The notes under the pieces were generated by a model that had not been told where the DNA came from, ran no database searches, and saw only the letters and a list, made by a program, of their open reading frames with translations. DNA of 36,496 bases, taken from contig JAZDKU010000017.1 of the NCBI GenBank assembly GCA_043802745.1, positions 1 through 36,496 on the forward strand. Direction: 5' to 3'. This DNA is from STD1-80 sp043802745. Its GTDB lineage: Bacteria > Patescibacteriota > Minisyncoccia > Minisyncoccales > CG1-02-41-26. Of the stretch, positions 29,823 through 36,496 are shown one piece after another; position 1 is the stretch's first letter; each line of letters opens with the position of its first letter. Both the position numbers and the translations under genes were made by a program.

Positions 29823-29855
29823 AAACAGCACACTAACAAAAAGGAGTTTATTGTT

Positions 29856-30167
29856 ATGGAAAAAAAGTTGTTACTAAAATTTTTCTTATTGTTTATGATT
29901 GTGTCGTTTCTGTTTGTACTATCAATTCTTTTAATAGACATTGGGGTACAGGCAGAAATATCTGGAGTTCAATACCTGATAGGGGGAATGCGAGAAAAAC
30001 AAGTGGCTTGCTGTTTTGGAGTTTTTCTAGTTTTTCCTGTCATTTTTGCCTCTGGCGGGATAATTTTTTCATACGCAATAGCAGTGGGAAAAATCCTCCC
30101 CCAACAAATTGCAGAACTAATAAAAAGAGGTGGTATTATAAAAAAAATTATTTTTGCAGTCTGGTAG
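29856..30167 (+). CDS. Small membrane protein, unknown function
   Basis: Protein of 103 residues with two strongly hydrophobic segments (about 6-29 and 48-74), a short loop with IGGMREKQVACC between them and a basic C terminus (ELIKRGGIIKKIIF). No family recognised. AAGGAG 9 bases before the ATG is one of the few good ribosome-binding sites in the window. A terminator follows at 30183-30220. Confidence 0.7.
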   Translation: MEKKLLLKFFLLFMIVSFLFVLSILLIDIGVQAEISGVQYLIGGMREKQVACCFGVFLVFPVIFASGGIIFSYAIAVGKILPQQIAELIKRGGIIKKIIFAVW

Positions 30168-30182
30168 AAAGCCTGCCAGCTT

Positions 30183-30220
30183 AAAAGCCGTTTTAGACAA
30201 AATTATCTGAAACGGCTTTT
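30183..30220. terminator. Bidirectional terminator
   Basis: AAAAGCCGTTT (30183-30193) pairs exactly with AAACGGCTTTT (30210-30220), with A/T-rich ends on both strands. It lies between the convergent small membrane protein (plus) and the sugar-phosphate run (minus). Confidence 0.75.
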
Positions 30221-30243
30221 ACAATTAATATAAATTTTCGAAA

Positions 30244-30294
30244 CTAGCCAATTAGGCTGTCGACGTTAACGCTAAAGGACCCGAGTCTTTTATG
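30244..30294 (-). pseudogene. Duplicated C-terminal tail of the phosphohexomutase
   Basis: Directly after the phosphatase stop the minus strand reads HKRLGSFSVNVDSLIG then TAG. The intact mutase at 31099 ends DWTFGVNVDSLTG. The DNA words agree in 20 of 21 positions (30252-30272 against 31107-31127). It is a remnant of another mutase 3' end, or a short segmental duplication. Confidence 0.6.
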
Positions 30295-30299
30295 CTGGC

Positions 30300-31094
30300 T
30301 TATCTGACGCTATTTAACAATTTTAAAAACTCTGTGTGAATTTTGCCATTAGTTACAACAATATTACAAGACATATCTTGGCCGTGGAATTTTCCATCTA
30401 AGCCAGTTATTCTTGCGCCAGCTTCTTTGGCTATCACAAAGCCAGGAGCTAAATCCCATATTCCTCCTCTCCCCGTCAAATCAATAAAAGCATCGGCTAT
30501 GCCTTGGGCAATATAGCAAAGAGGTAATGGCCCTAAAGAAACCCCTCTTAGCCGGTAGCAAATCTCTAGAACAGCTCCCAATCTTTTCCCAGCAAGATGT
30601 AGTTCTTTTTTATTTAACAAATTGCTTTTTGCTGCCTCCACAAAAACTGCGGATTCTTTCAAGTTTTTGATATGAGAAACTAAAATTTTTTTCTTATTAA
30701 AGAAAGCTCCCCCACCCTTTTCTGCCCAATAAATATCCCCAGTAAATGGCATATAAACAACTCCCACCAACGGCGTGCCACCTTTCCATAAAGAAATTAG
30801 AACATTGCACAATTTTATGCCAGCTGAATAGTATTTTGTTCCATCTAAAGGGTCAATAATCCAAATATAGTCGCTTGCGCCTTCAATTATGCCACATTCC
30901 TCTGAAATAATTTTATGGCTTGGGTATTTTTTCTTTATCAGCCCAATAATTGTTTTTTCCGATGCCAAATCCATATTCGTTACTTGGCTAATATGGTAGT
31001 CTTGAGGATTTTTTTGAAAAATGTTAAAACCCTCAAGCAAAGTCTCGCTAGCGGTTTTAGCCAAGTGAATAGCAAATTTTAATTCTTGAGTCAT
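30300..31094 (-). CDS. Inositol-monophosphatase-family phosphatase
   Basis: Mg-dependent sugar or nucleotide phosphatase (IMPase/SuhB/CysQ superfamily), 264 residues. Metal ligands: Glu65-Glu66 in ISEECG, DPLDGT (Asp81, Asp84) and WDLAPGFVIAKEAGA. The exact substrate (inositol-1-P, fructose-1,6-bisphosphate or 3'-phosphoadenosine-5'-phosphate) cannot be told. It starts 4 bases after the mutase stop, so it is part of the sugar-phosphate run and may act on a phosphosugar. Confidence 0.9.
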   Translation of the reverse strand: MTQELKFAIHLAKTASETLLEGFNIFQKNPQDYHISQVTNMDLASEKTIIGLIKKKYPSHKIISEECGIIEGASDYIWIIDPLDGTKYYSAGIKLCNVLISLWKGGTPLVGVVYMPFTGDIYWAEKGGGAFFNKKKILVSHIKNLKESAVFVEAAKSNLLNKKELHLAGKRLGAVLEICYRLRGVSLGPLPLCYIAQGIADAFIDLTGRGGIWDLAPGFVIAKEAGARITGLDGKFHGQDMSCNIVVTNGKIHTEFLKLLNSVR

Positions 31095-31098
31095 AAAA

Positions 31099-32523
31099 TT
31101 AACCAGTTAGGCTATCGACGTTAACGCCGAAGGTCCAGTCTACTTCTTGGTAGGTGTGAAGCAAATTATTTAAATAATTTCTTAATTCTTGATATTTTTC
31201 TTCTGTTTTTGATTCAAATTTAACTGTAATATACGGCCCATTTTGCGAATAGCGAATCACAAACATCTCGGTAGAGGTTTCCAAGCGCACTCCATCAGCT
31301 GTTCTTTCATCGTCAATTATTTTAGCATCTGGAAAATCAATCCTTAATTTTTGCGCTATTCTTGGCATTAAGGCAACCTTTAAATCATCGGGACAGCCAA
31401 TCTTTATTTCAGGGCTGGAAATATAATAAGGCAGTTGAGCAATTGCTTGAGACAAGCTTTGCTTACTTCTTGATAAATAATCCAACAAACGCAAAGCTGC
31501 GTAACTGCCATCATCATGCGGGTAAAACTTGTCCAAAAAGAAAAAGTGGCCTGACAATTCCCCAGCAAACTTAGCGCCCTCCTGATGGGCCTTATCTTTT
31601 ATAAAATAATGGCCAGTTCGACACATTATTGGGTAACCACCTTTAGCTAAAATAGCATCCTCAACTAACTTTGAGCACAAGCTATTAAAAACAATCTTAG
31701 CTCCGGGATTTTGCTCTAAAACATCAATAGCAAACAAAGCCAACAAAGCATCGTTCCAAACAACACCGCCTTTCTCATCAACAATGCCAATCCTGTCTCC
31801 ATCAGCATCAAAAGATAATCCCAAGTCAGCTTTTTCTGCTAAAATATTCTTGCTCATTCTATCAGCTATTTTTCTTTCTGTTGGGTCGGGTGTGCCAGAA
31901 GGGAAAGAACCGTCTGGCTCGCAATTATATTCTACAACTTCACAGCCAAGTTTTCGCAATAACGGCGGAACAAAAATTCCAGATACTCCGTTGGAGGCGT
32001 CAACCACTACTTTGTATTTTTTATCTAACTTAAATCTTGAAGCTAAATCAGAAATATACTCATCTTTAACATCTTTTTGGCTTAATGTTCCAAGTTCTGG
32101 GGCTAAAACAAAATCATCATTCTCAACCATCTTGCGCAAATCTTGAATTTCTTCACCCCCTATTGTTCTTGAGTAGCCAATAGCAAACTTAAAGCCATTG
32201 TACTCTGCTGGATTATGAGAGGCGCTCACCAGCACTCCGCCTTGCTTTTTTAAAAAATACTGCGCCCAGTATAAAGTGCCAACAGAAGTTAGACCAATAT
32301 CAATAACATTAACACCAACATCACAAAGCCCAGCTATTAAGGCATTGGAGTACTCAAGACCTGTTAGGCGACAGTCCCTGCCAATCAAGGCATCTTTAAC
32401 ATCCAAACGCAAAAGGTAAGTGCCAAAACACCGACCGATAGCTTGCACTATTTCGCTGTTTAAGTCTTTACCAGCTATACCCCTAAGATCATACCCCCGA
32501 AAAATATATGGATTAATTTGCAT
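31099..32523 (-). CDS. manB: Phosphomannomutase/phosphoglucomutase
   Basis: Alpha-D-phosphohexomutase, 474 residues from the preferred ATG at 32523 (MQINPYIFRGYDLRG). The phosphoserine loop is SASHNPAEYNGFK (Ser102, His103, Asn104), the metal loop DADGDR (Asp239, 241, 243), the sugar loop GELSGHFFF, and a phosphate-binding C-terminal domain. The preferred start overlaps the upstream mutase stop by 11 bases; the longer form from 32565 would overlap by 53. The C-terminal tail is duplicated at 30244-30294. Confidence 0.93.
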   Translation of the reverse strand: MQINPYIFRGYDLRGIAGKDLNSEIVQAIGRCFGTYLLRLDVKDALIGRDCRLTGLEYSNALIAGLCDVGVNVIDIGLTSVGTLYWAQYFLKKQGGVLVSASHNPAEYNGFKFAIGYSRTIGGEEIQDLRKMVENDDFVLAPELGTLSQKDVKDEYISDLASRFKLDKKYKVVVDASNGVSGIFVPPLLRKLGCEVVEYNCEPDGSFPSGTPDPTERKIADRMSKNILAEKADLGLSFDADGDRIGIVDEKGGVVWNDALLALFAIDVLEQNPGAKIVFNSLCSKLVEDAILAKGGYPIMCRTGHYFIKDKAHQEGAKFAGELSGHFFFLDKFYPHDDGSYAALRLLDYLSRSKQSLSQAIAQLPYYISSPEIKIGCPDDLKVALMPRIAQKLRIDFPDAKIIDDERTADGVRLETSTEMFVIRYSQNGPYITVKFESKTEEKYQELRNYLNNLLHTYQEVDWTFGVNVDSLTG

Positions 32524-33940
32524 ATTTTTTAAATAAATTAAGACCTTCTTGGGTAAGTTTTTCAACTAGTTGTTTATCATTGCCTTCAATATAGCAACGG
32601 AAAAGGCCGGGTTCGGTTTTAGACTGGCGAAACCAAATATAGTTGCTGTTATCAGCCAAAGCTTTCAAGCCTCCAGTTAATCCGCCAGTTTTTCTAATTT
32701 TATAACCAATTGAACGATAGTGGCTTTCTAATGTTTTTTTTATCTTTAAAGATTCCTCTGGCAAACAAGCTAGTTTGTTATGCGACCAATAATAACGGGG
32801 ATAACTTTCTAAAATATCAATAAATCTTTTTTTGCTTTGGGCTATTAGTTTTAAAATCAAGCACAACGTCATAATGCCATCGCGACATTTAATCGGCGGG
32901 ATGATAACTCCGCCATTTGATCCCTCCCCGCCAATGATACTTTTTTGCTTTTCCATTTCCTCCACTATCACCATTTCACCCACTTCCACCTCTTTCATTA
33001 TGGCTCCATATTTTTTAATAACATCTCGCACTAAATAAGCAGTTACGTCATTAGTAACCACCACTTGGCCGCGAGTGCCAAAAAGCATGGCGTCACAAGC
33101 CAAAGATAAAATATAGTTGCCCGAAACCACTGGCCCCAATGCGTGGCTATAAGCGGTTTGAGGAGCCACTACCAGCTCCACCCTGTCGGCGTCGCAATCA
33201 AACCCAGCGGCAAACTCAAAAATATCCTTTTGTAAATATTTATCTAAATAAGCTAACGATTCTTTGTTTGGCTCAATCTTGCGAACAAACTTACCTGGCT
33301 GGTCATTAATAAACTTGGCCTTCACTCCTAATAAAGCAAAGATATTTTTTAAAATCTTTATTGACGAGCCACCATTGGGATCAATTAAAACTTGCAAGCG
33401 CGCTTTTTTGATTTCCTCAACTGATTTTTTCCCTAAGCGATTTAAAACATACTTAGCATAATTGCTTATCGCCTCTTTTTCTTTCTTAGCAACTAATGGT
33501 TTGGCTATTTTTTTAATTTTTTTAATATCTATAGATTTTTGTTGATGGACCATTCCAATCAATTGCTCGCTCTGGCTGGCATAAATTAAGGCGCCGTCTT
33601 TTTTTAAAATTTTCCAACCATTATAATTTGGCTCATTGTGACTGGCTGTAATATAGATACCGCCAGAAGCCTTAAACTTTAAAATAGCATATTGACTAAC
33701 TTGAATAGGCACAGCCCCAACATCAATAATTTTCTTAACGCCACAATCCCCAAACGCCTTAATGGCGGCTTTTTTGAGAATAATGGTTGATATGCGGGTA
33801 TCCCCAGCCACCACCACAGTTTTTAACTTGCCTTTAAATAATTGACAATAACAAAAAACATATTGCTCTATTAATTTAGCAGTAATGCTCTCCCCAAAAA
33901 TACCTCTAACCCCAGAAAAAGATTCTATTAGATCGTTCAT
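32513..33940 (-). CDS. Second phosphohexomutase (GlmM/PMM-like)
   Basis: Same superfamily as the next gene but diverged. From the ATG at 33940 it has 475 residues (MNDLIESFSGVRGIFGES). Active-site loop ITASHNEPNYNGWK, metal loop DCDADR (the usual DGDGDR with changes), sugar loop GGEGSNGG. SGVRGIFGES resembles the start of GlmM and archaeal PGM/PMM proteins. A role in glucosamine-phosphate or mannose-phosphate turnover is possible. It is first in the three-gene run from the divergent promoter. A TTG at 33985 is a worse start, since it would begin within the -35. Confidence 0.9.
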   Translation of the reverse strand: MNDLIESFSGVRGIFGESITAKLIEQYVFCYCQLFKGKLKTVVVAGDTRISTIILKKAAIKAFGDCGVKKIIDVGAVPIQVSQYAILKFKASGGIYITASHNEPNYNGWKILKKDGALIYASQSEQLIGMVHQQKSIDIKKIKKIAKPLVAKKEKEAISNYAKYVLNRLGKKSVEEIKKARLQVLIDPNGGSSIKILKNIFALLGVKAKFINDQPGKFVRKIEPNKESLAYLDKYLQKDIFEFAAGFDCDADRVELVVAPQTAYSHALGPVVSGNYILSLACDAMLFGTRGQVVVTNDVTAYLVRDVIKKYGAIMKEVEVGEMVIVEEMEKQKSIIGGEGSNGGVIIPPIKCRDGIMTLCLILKLIAQSKKRFIDILESYPRYYWSHNKLACLPEESLKIKKTLESHYRSIGYKIRKTGGLTGGLKALADNSNYIWFRQSKTEPGLFRCYIEGNDKQLVEKLTQEGLNLFKKYAN

Positions 33941-33955
33941 AAATACAGATAGATA

Positions 33956-33985
33956 ATTATACTGCCAAATGGGTTGACTTTTCAA
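33956..33985 (-). promoter_or_regulatory. Predicted promoter of the mutase-phosphatase run
   Basis: Minus strand: TTGAAA (33980-33985), 18-base spacer, TATAAT (33956-33961). The -10 lies 15 bases upstream of the ATG at 33940. Confidence 0.6.
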
Positions 33986-34001
33986 TAGGACTTGATAAAA
34001 T
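33974..34001 (+). promoter_or_regulatory. Predicted rpsF promoter, divergent and nearly leaderless
   Basis: TTGACT (33974-33979), 16-base spacer, TAAAAT (33996-34001). The rpsF ATG at 34010 starts 8 bases after the -10, so the mRNA would have almost no leader. It interlocks with the minus-strand promoter at 33956-33985. Confidence 0.6.
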
Positions 34002-34009
34002 AATGAAGT

Positions 34010-34492
34010 ATGAATATAATTTACGAACTCGCTTACTTGATATCGCCCCAGCTTGATGAGGCAGAGGTTCAGGATTTAGCGAAAAAAATAGAAAAAACAT
34101 TAGGAGAGTCAGGGACTATTTTGGGCTCTCTTGAGCCTAAAAAAATAAAATTAGCCTATCCCATAAAAAAGCAGGAAGAAGGTTTTTTGGTAAGTATTGA
34201 TTTCACCGCCGAGCCAAAGTTTATTCTTTTGCTTTCTCGCGAAATGGAAAAAGAGATAAATGTTTTAAGATTCTTATGTATTAAAAAATCTCCTGAAAAG
34301 CCAGAGCCAATCAAGGCTGAGCCTTTAATTAAAAAAACGGAAACCAAAGAAGAGCCAGAAAATAAAAAAGAGGAAATAATTGAAGCACCAAAGAAAGAAA
34401 AAGTGAAAAAAGAGAAGCCAGCTGAAAAAGTGAAAAAGGAAGACGATTTGAAGAAAATTGAAAAGGACTTGGACGAGATATTGGGTCAGTAG
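34010..34492 (+). CDS. rpsF: Ribosomal protein bS6 with a charged tail
   Basis: Small-subunit protein that pairs with bS18. Residues 1-95 are the bS6 fold (YELAYLISPQLDEAEVQDLA ... LRFLCIKK). The remaining 65 residues are a Lys/Glu-rich low-complexity tail, so the protein is 160 residues against about 100-135 usual. First gene of the conserved rpsF-ssb-rpsR operon. No Shine-Dalgarno site is seen. Confidence 0.95.
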   Translation: MNIIYELAYLISPQLDEAEVQDLAKKIEKTLGESGTILGSLEPKKIKLAYPIKKQEEGFLVSIDFTAEPKFILLLSREMEKEINVLRFLCIKKSPEKPEPIKAEPLIKKTETKEEPENKKEEIIEAPKKEKVKKEKPAEKVKKEDDLKKIEKDLDEILGQ

Positions 34493-34598
34493 AAATTCTA
34501 CCCCAGTTAAATAGCTCGCTCCGCCAGCTGGCGGACGCTCGCACTTAACGGGGTATAAGAATTCGTAAATTCGCTTCGCTTCATTAACGACTTCTAAT
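34489..34598. repeat. Palindromic element between rpsF and ssb
   Basis: AGAAATTCTACCCC...GTTAA and TTAACGGGGTATAAGAATTC are inverted around a central CCGCCAGCTGGCGG. The right flank (GGGGTATAAGAATTCGTAAATTC ... TTAACGACTTCTAATATG) matches the end of the element before secG (GGGGTGTAAGAACTCGTAAATTC ... TTAACGATTTCTAACATG; both shown in parts). It fills the whole gap and overlaps the rpsF stop. Confidence 0.75.
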
Positions 34599-35084
34599 AT
34601 GTTTCTCAATAAAGCAATTATTTTTGGAAATTTAACTCGCGACCCAGAAAGAAAAAGCTTGCCGTCGGGCATGGCGGTTGTATCTTTGGGCGTGGCCACC
34701 AATAGAGTTTATATTTCCAACGGCCAAAAACAAACCGAGGTTGAGTTTCATAATGTTGTTGCCTTTGGAAAGCAAGCTGAAGTTATTGCCCAATATCTTA
34801 GAAAGGGCTCGGGTGTATTAGTGGAGGGCAGAATTAAAACAAGAAACTGGCAAGACCAACAAGGCCAGAAACATTATAAAACAGAAATAATTGCCGATAG
34901 GGTGCAATTCGGTCCAAAGTCATCAGGCCAAGCATTTCAGTCCCCAACAGGGGCAACACAAACAATTCATCCAGAGCCAGAGATACCAGTTATTGACGAA
35001 GAAGAAGCCAAAAATCCAGGCCCAATTTCGAACGAAAGCTTGATAGAAGACGAAGAAATCGATGTAAAAGACATACCGTTCTAA
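34599..35084 (+). CDS. ssb: Single-stranded DNA-binding protein
   Basis: OB-fold protein of 161 residues. N-terminal MFLNKAIIFGNLTRDPERKS, then VEFHNVVAFGKQAEVIAQYL and GSGVLVEGRIKTRNW are typical. A flexible linker follows and the acidic tip EDEEIDVKDIPF is the partner-binding tail. Middle gene of rpsF-ssb-rpsR. Confidence 0.97.
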   Translation: MFLNKAIIFGNLTRDPERKSLPSGMAVVSLGVATNRVYISNGQKQTEVEFHNVVAFGKQAEVIAQYLRKGSGVLVEGRIKTRNWQDQQGQKHYKTEIIADRVQFGPKSSGQAFQSPTGATQTIHPEPEIPVIDEEEAKNPGPISNESLIEDEEIDVKDIPF

Positions 35085-35095
35085 AAATAAAATAA

Positions 35096-35149
35096 TTCGT
35101 TCAGTCATTTTTAATTTTTCATTTTTAATTTTTAATTTGACTGAGCGAA
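35096..35149. repeat. Palindromic element between ssb and rpsR
   Basis: TTCGTTCAGTCA (35096-35107) and TGACTGAGCGAA (35138-35149) form a 12-bp stem with one mismatch around a tract of repeated TTTTTAA/TTTTTCA words. It ends 10 bases before the rpsR ATG. The AT words resemble those in the leader copy at 14881-14900. Confidence 0.65.
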
Positions 35150-35159
35150 GCGAAGGAAC

Positions 35160-35357
35160 ATGCACTGCCATTATTGTCAAAAAAATCAAAAAGAAATAGA
35201 CTTCAAAGATACTTTAACCCAAAGGCGGTTTTTAGCTTTGTCGGGAAAAATTAAATCTAGAAAGAAAACCAATCTTTGCGCCAAACATCAAAGAAAATTA
35301 GCCCAAGCTGTCAAACGCGCCCGCATCTTGGCATTACTCCCATTCGTGAGACCATAA
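35160..35357 (+). CDS. rpsR: Ribosomal protein bS18
   Basis: 65 residues; binds next to bS6. DFKDTLTQRRFLALSGKIKS and CAKHQRKLAQAVKRARILAL are diagnostic. The CHYCQ near the N terminus with a later Cys-His gives a possible zinc site, as in the C-plus bS18 forms. Last gene of the operon before a strong terminator. Confidence 0.95.
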   Translation: MHCHYCQKNQKEIDFKDTLTQRRFLALSGKIKSRKKTNLCAKHQRKLAQAVKRARILALLPFVRP

Positions 35358-35384
35358 AATTAGTGATTAAGCTAATAAGCAACT

Positions 35385-35442
35385 AAAAACAAAAAACTTT
35401 CAGTTTTAGAACGATCGTTTCAAAACTGAAAGTTTTTTGTTT
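35385..35442. terminator. Bidirectional terminator after rpsR
   Basis: AAAACAAAAAACTTTCAGTTTT on the left (in parts AAAACAAAAAAC, TTTCAGTTTT) pairs with AAAACTGAAAGTTTTTTGTTTT on the right (in parts AAAACTGAAAG, TTTTTTGTTTT). It serves rpsR (plus) and the regulator gene (minus, stop at 35447). Confidence 0.85.
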
Positions 35443-35446
35443 TGTC

Positions 35447-36205
35447 TTAACTTTTCGAAATAGAATATTGAGTAGCATTTTCCCAGGCTAAATCATACAA
35501 AGCTTTCATTAATTCACTAAATTCTTTACTTTCAACTAAAAAGCCAAATTTTTCTTTCTTTGATGATATTATCGCTACTTTATAATCATAGATCATACAT
35601 AAAACATTAAAAGATACGCCTGATGGCAAAAATCTAACTTCGCGCATAACCTCTTTATTACCAGCTTTTAGATACCAGTTATTTAGCTCTTTCCCTTGTG
35701 GTCTTAGAGACCTCACTTTAATTTTTTTTGCTACTCTCTGCTCTATGTAATGCGACAGAAAATCTTTTCCCAAAAACTCTAAAGCATCCTGTGTTGAGGG
35801 TAAATTTCTTATTATCTTCTCCTGGCAATTTAATGTGTCTTTTACCACCTCTTTGATACCTTCTAGCTCTTCGTAAAAACGAACCGTAGGCTTAATGTGT
35901 GAAGTATTGGAAAAAGCCATTAATAATGGCAAAGCCTTTTCCAAAGCGCTAAGCTTACTTTTTAAAAGTTCGGTTAATTTCTGTGGTGGCTCTGGCACAA
36001 TAAACCGCGTTTTATTTTTTATCGTAATGCCAATTAAACCGTCTTTAGCCAAAGAATCAAGTAGAGCATAAACGCTTGTTCTTTCAATATCTGCTTTTTT
36101 AGCAATGTCTTGGGCATTGGCTTGGCCCAACTCCAAACAAGCCATGTATACTCTGGCTTTTTTATCTTTAAAACCTAAATCTTTTAATATATTTTGGATA
36201 TTCAT
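35447..36205 (-). CDS. TrmB-family transcriptional regulator
   Basis: Protein of 252 residues with a winged helix at the N terminus (LKDLGFKDKKARVYMACLEL, then DIAKKADIERTSVYALLDSL) typical of TrmB regulators, which often sense sugars. The C-terminal half (about 110-245) resembles the ligand-binding part of short TrmB-like proteins. The 12-bp word AGGTAAATTGTC is found at its promoter and again 113 bases upstream, a candidate autoregulatory site. It stands alone. Confidence 0.85.
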   Translation of the reverse strand: MNIQNILKDLGFKDKKARVYMACLELGQANAQDIAKKADIERTSVYALLDSLAKDGLIGITIKNKTRFIVPEPPQKLTELLKSKLSALEKALPLLMAFSNTSHIKPTVRFYEELEGIKEVVKDTLNCQEKIIRNLPSTQDALEFLGKDFLSHYIEQRVAKKIKVRSLRPQGKELNNWYLKAGNKEVMREVRFLPSGVSFNVLCMIYDYKVAIISSKKEKFGFLVESKEFSELMKALYDLAWENATQYSISKS

Positions 36206-36227
36206 TTTATTTTTTTAGAATATACAA

Positions 36228-36256
36228 ACATTAGTAAAATATAGGTAAATTGTCAA
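36228..36256 (-). promoter_or_regulatory. Predicted promoter of the TrmB-family gene
   Basis: Minus strand: perfect -35 TTGACA (36251-36256), 17-base spacer, TAATGT (36228-36233), 22 bases upstream of the ATG. The repeated word AGGTAAATTGTC (36243-36254) covers the -35 and part of the spacer; its second copy is at 36356-36367. Confidence 0.6.
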
Positions 36257-36399
36257 TAGTTGTAATTTTTCAACAACTTTGTTTAAAAATGTGGACATAA
36301 TATCCCATTATTGCTAAACAGTGTTTAGTGTCTTATAAATAATTTCCCTATAAAAAGGTAAATTGTCTAGTGAAATGCAACTTCTCTTAATGTTTTAAT

Positions 36400-36422
36400 C
36401 TCGCTCACCGCGAGCTTTTTTT
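36400..36422 (+). terminator. Small hairpin with T run ahead of a partial gene
   Basis: CTCGC (36400-36404) and GCGAG (36410-36414) form a stem followed by seven T at 36416-36422. No gene lies upstream on this strand in the 190 bases before it, so it may end a short leader or small RNA. Confidence 0.5.
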
Positions 36423-36440
36423 GTATAATACCACATTCCA

Positions 36441-36496
36441 ATGAAACCTCATAAGCACTCTTGTATCCCAGAGATTTTCGGTACTTCCCATTTAAA
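36441..36496 (+). CDS. 5' end of an unidentified gene (partial)
   Basis: ATG at 36441 reads MKPHKHSCIPEIFGTSHL to the window edge. A TATAAT at 36424-36429 lies 11 bases upstream, so it would be nearly leaderless. Too short to identify. Confidence 0.4.
   Translation, partial: MKPHKHSCIPEIFGTSHL

Noticed and set aside
33941..33985. Extended TTG start for the second mutase
   Set aside because: It would overlap the predicted -35, and the ATG at 33940 gives the conserved N terminus.
34325..34702. Minus-strand ORFs opposite the rpsF tail and ssb
   Set aside because: Phe-rich translation is the mirror image of the Lys/Glu-rich rpsF tail; no independent support.
18512..35149. CRISPR array
   Set aside because: The palindromes are dispersed, of different types and not regularly spaced; there are no cas genes.
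1..36496. Recoding of UGA (as in Gracilibacteria/Absconditabacteria)
   Set aside because: All long genes are complete under the standard stops and conserved Gly positions are not interrupted by TGA.

Overview
The window looks like a chromosomal segment of a Candidate Phyla Radiation (Patescibacteria) genome, most likely Parcubacteria-like. Reasons: it is AT-rich; several housekeeping enzymes are shortened (Mfd, UvrC, YbeY, FtsZ); genes are tightly packed and mostly lack Shine-Dalgarno motifs; the nucleotide reductase is the anaerobic class III type with inteins; surface proteins and a peptidoglycan-binding module have the CPR flavour; and there are many palindromic repeats. Stop codons fit the standard code. 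The taxonomic call is an inference from style, not a phylogenetic test.

Layout. 1-11.8 kb, minus strand: ybeY-ftsA-ftsZ (division), then nrdD (two inteins)-nrdG-comEC-like-dgkA-htrA, then a tandem family of membrane-anchored envelope proteins ending at a hairpin terminator. A DnaA box lies just upstream of the predicted nrdD promoter. 11.8-16 kb is an accessory patch: a parallel beta-helix surface protein whose start is separated from its body by a frameshift at a G9 tract, a MntA-HepT toxin-antitoxin pair, a second truncated copy of the surface-protein leader, and a divergent AbiEii-type nucleotidyltransferase pair. 16-18.5 kb, minus: lepB-hisS-HIT-rpsU.

18.5-30.2 kb, mostly plus: pth, a mini-Mfd, UvrC, a holin-like membrane protein, secG, an oligopeptide-binding protein with an inserted peptidoglycan-binding domain, a phosphoglucose/phosphomannose isomerase, tRNA-Leu(CAG), RNase J, trpS and a small membrane protein. 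Two short minus-strand ORFs with near-perfect Shine-Dalgarno sites flank mfd. 30.3-34 kb, minus: two phosphohexomutases and an inositol-monophosphatase-family enzyme, forming a sugar-phosphate cluster. 34-35.4 kb, plus: the rpsF-ssb-rpsR operon, driven by a promoter divergent from the mutases. 35.4 kb to the end: a TrmB-type regulator and the start of an unidentified gene.

The most striking feature is the set of palindromic elements. Some are intergenic, but several sit inside reading frames of uvrC, mfd and pth and are translated without breaking the frame, much like the palindromic elements known from Rickettsia. The other notable features are the G9-associated frameshift in the surface protein, the twin inteins in NrdD and the short ORFs with strong Shine-Dalgarno sites.
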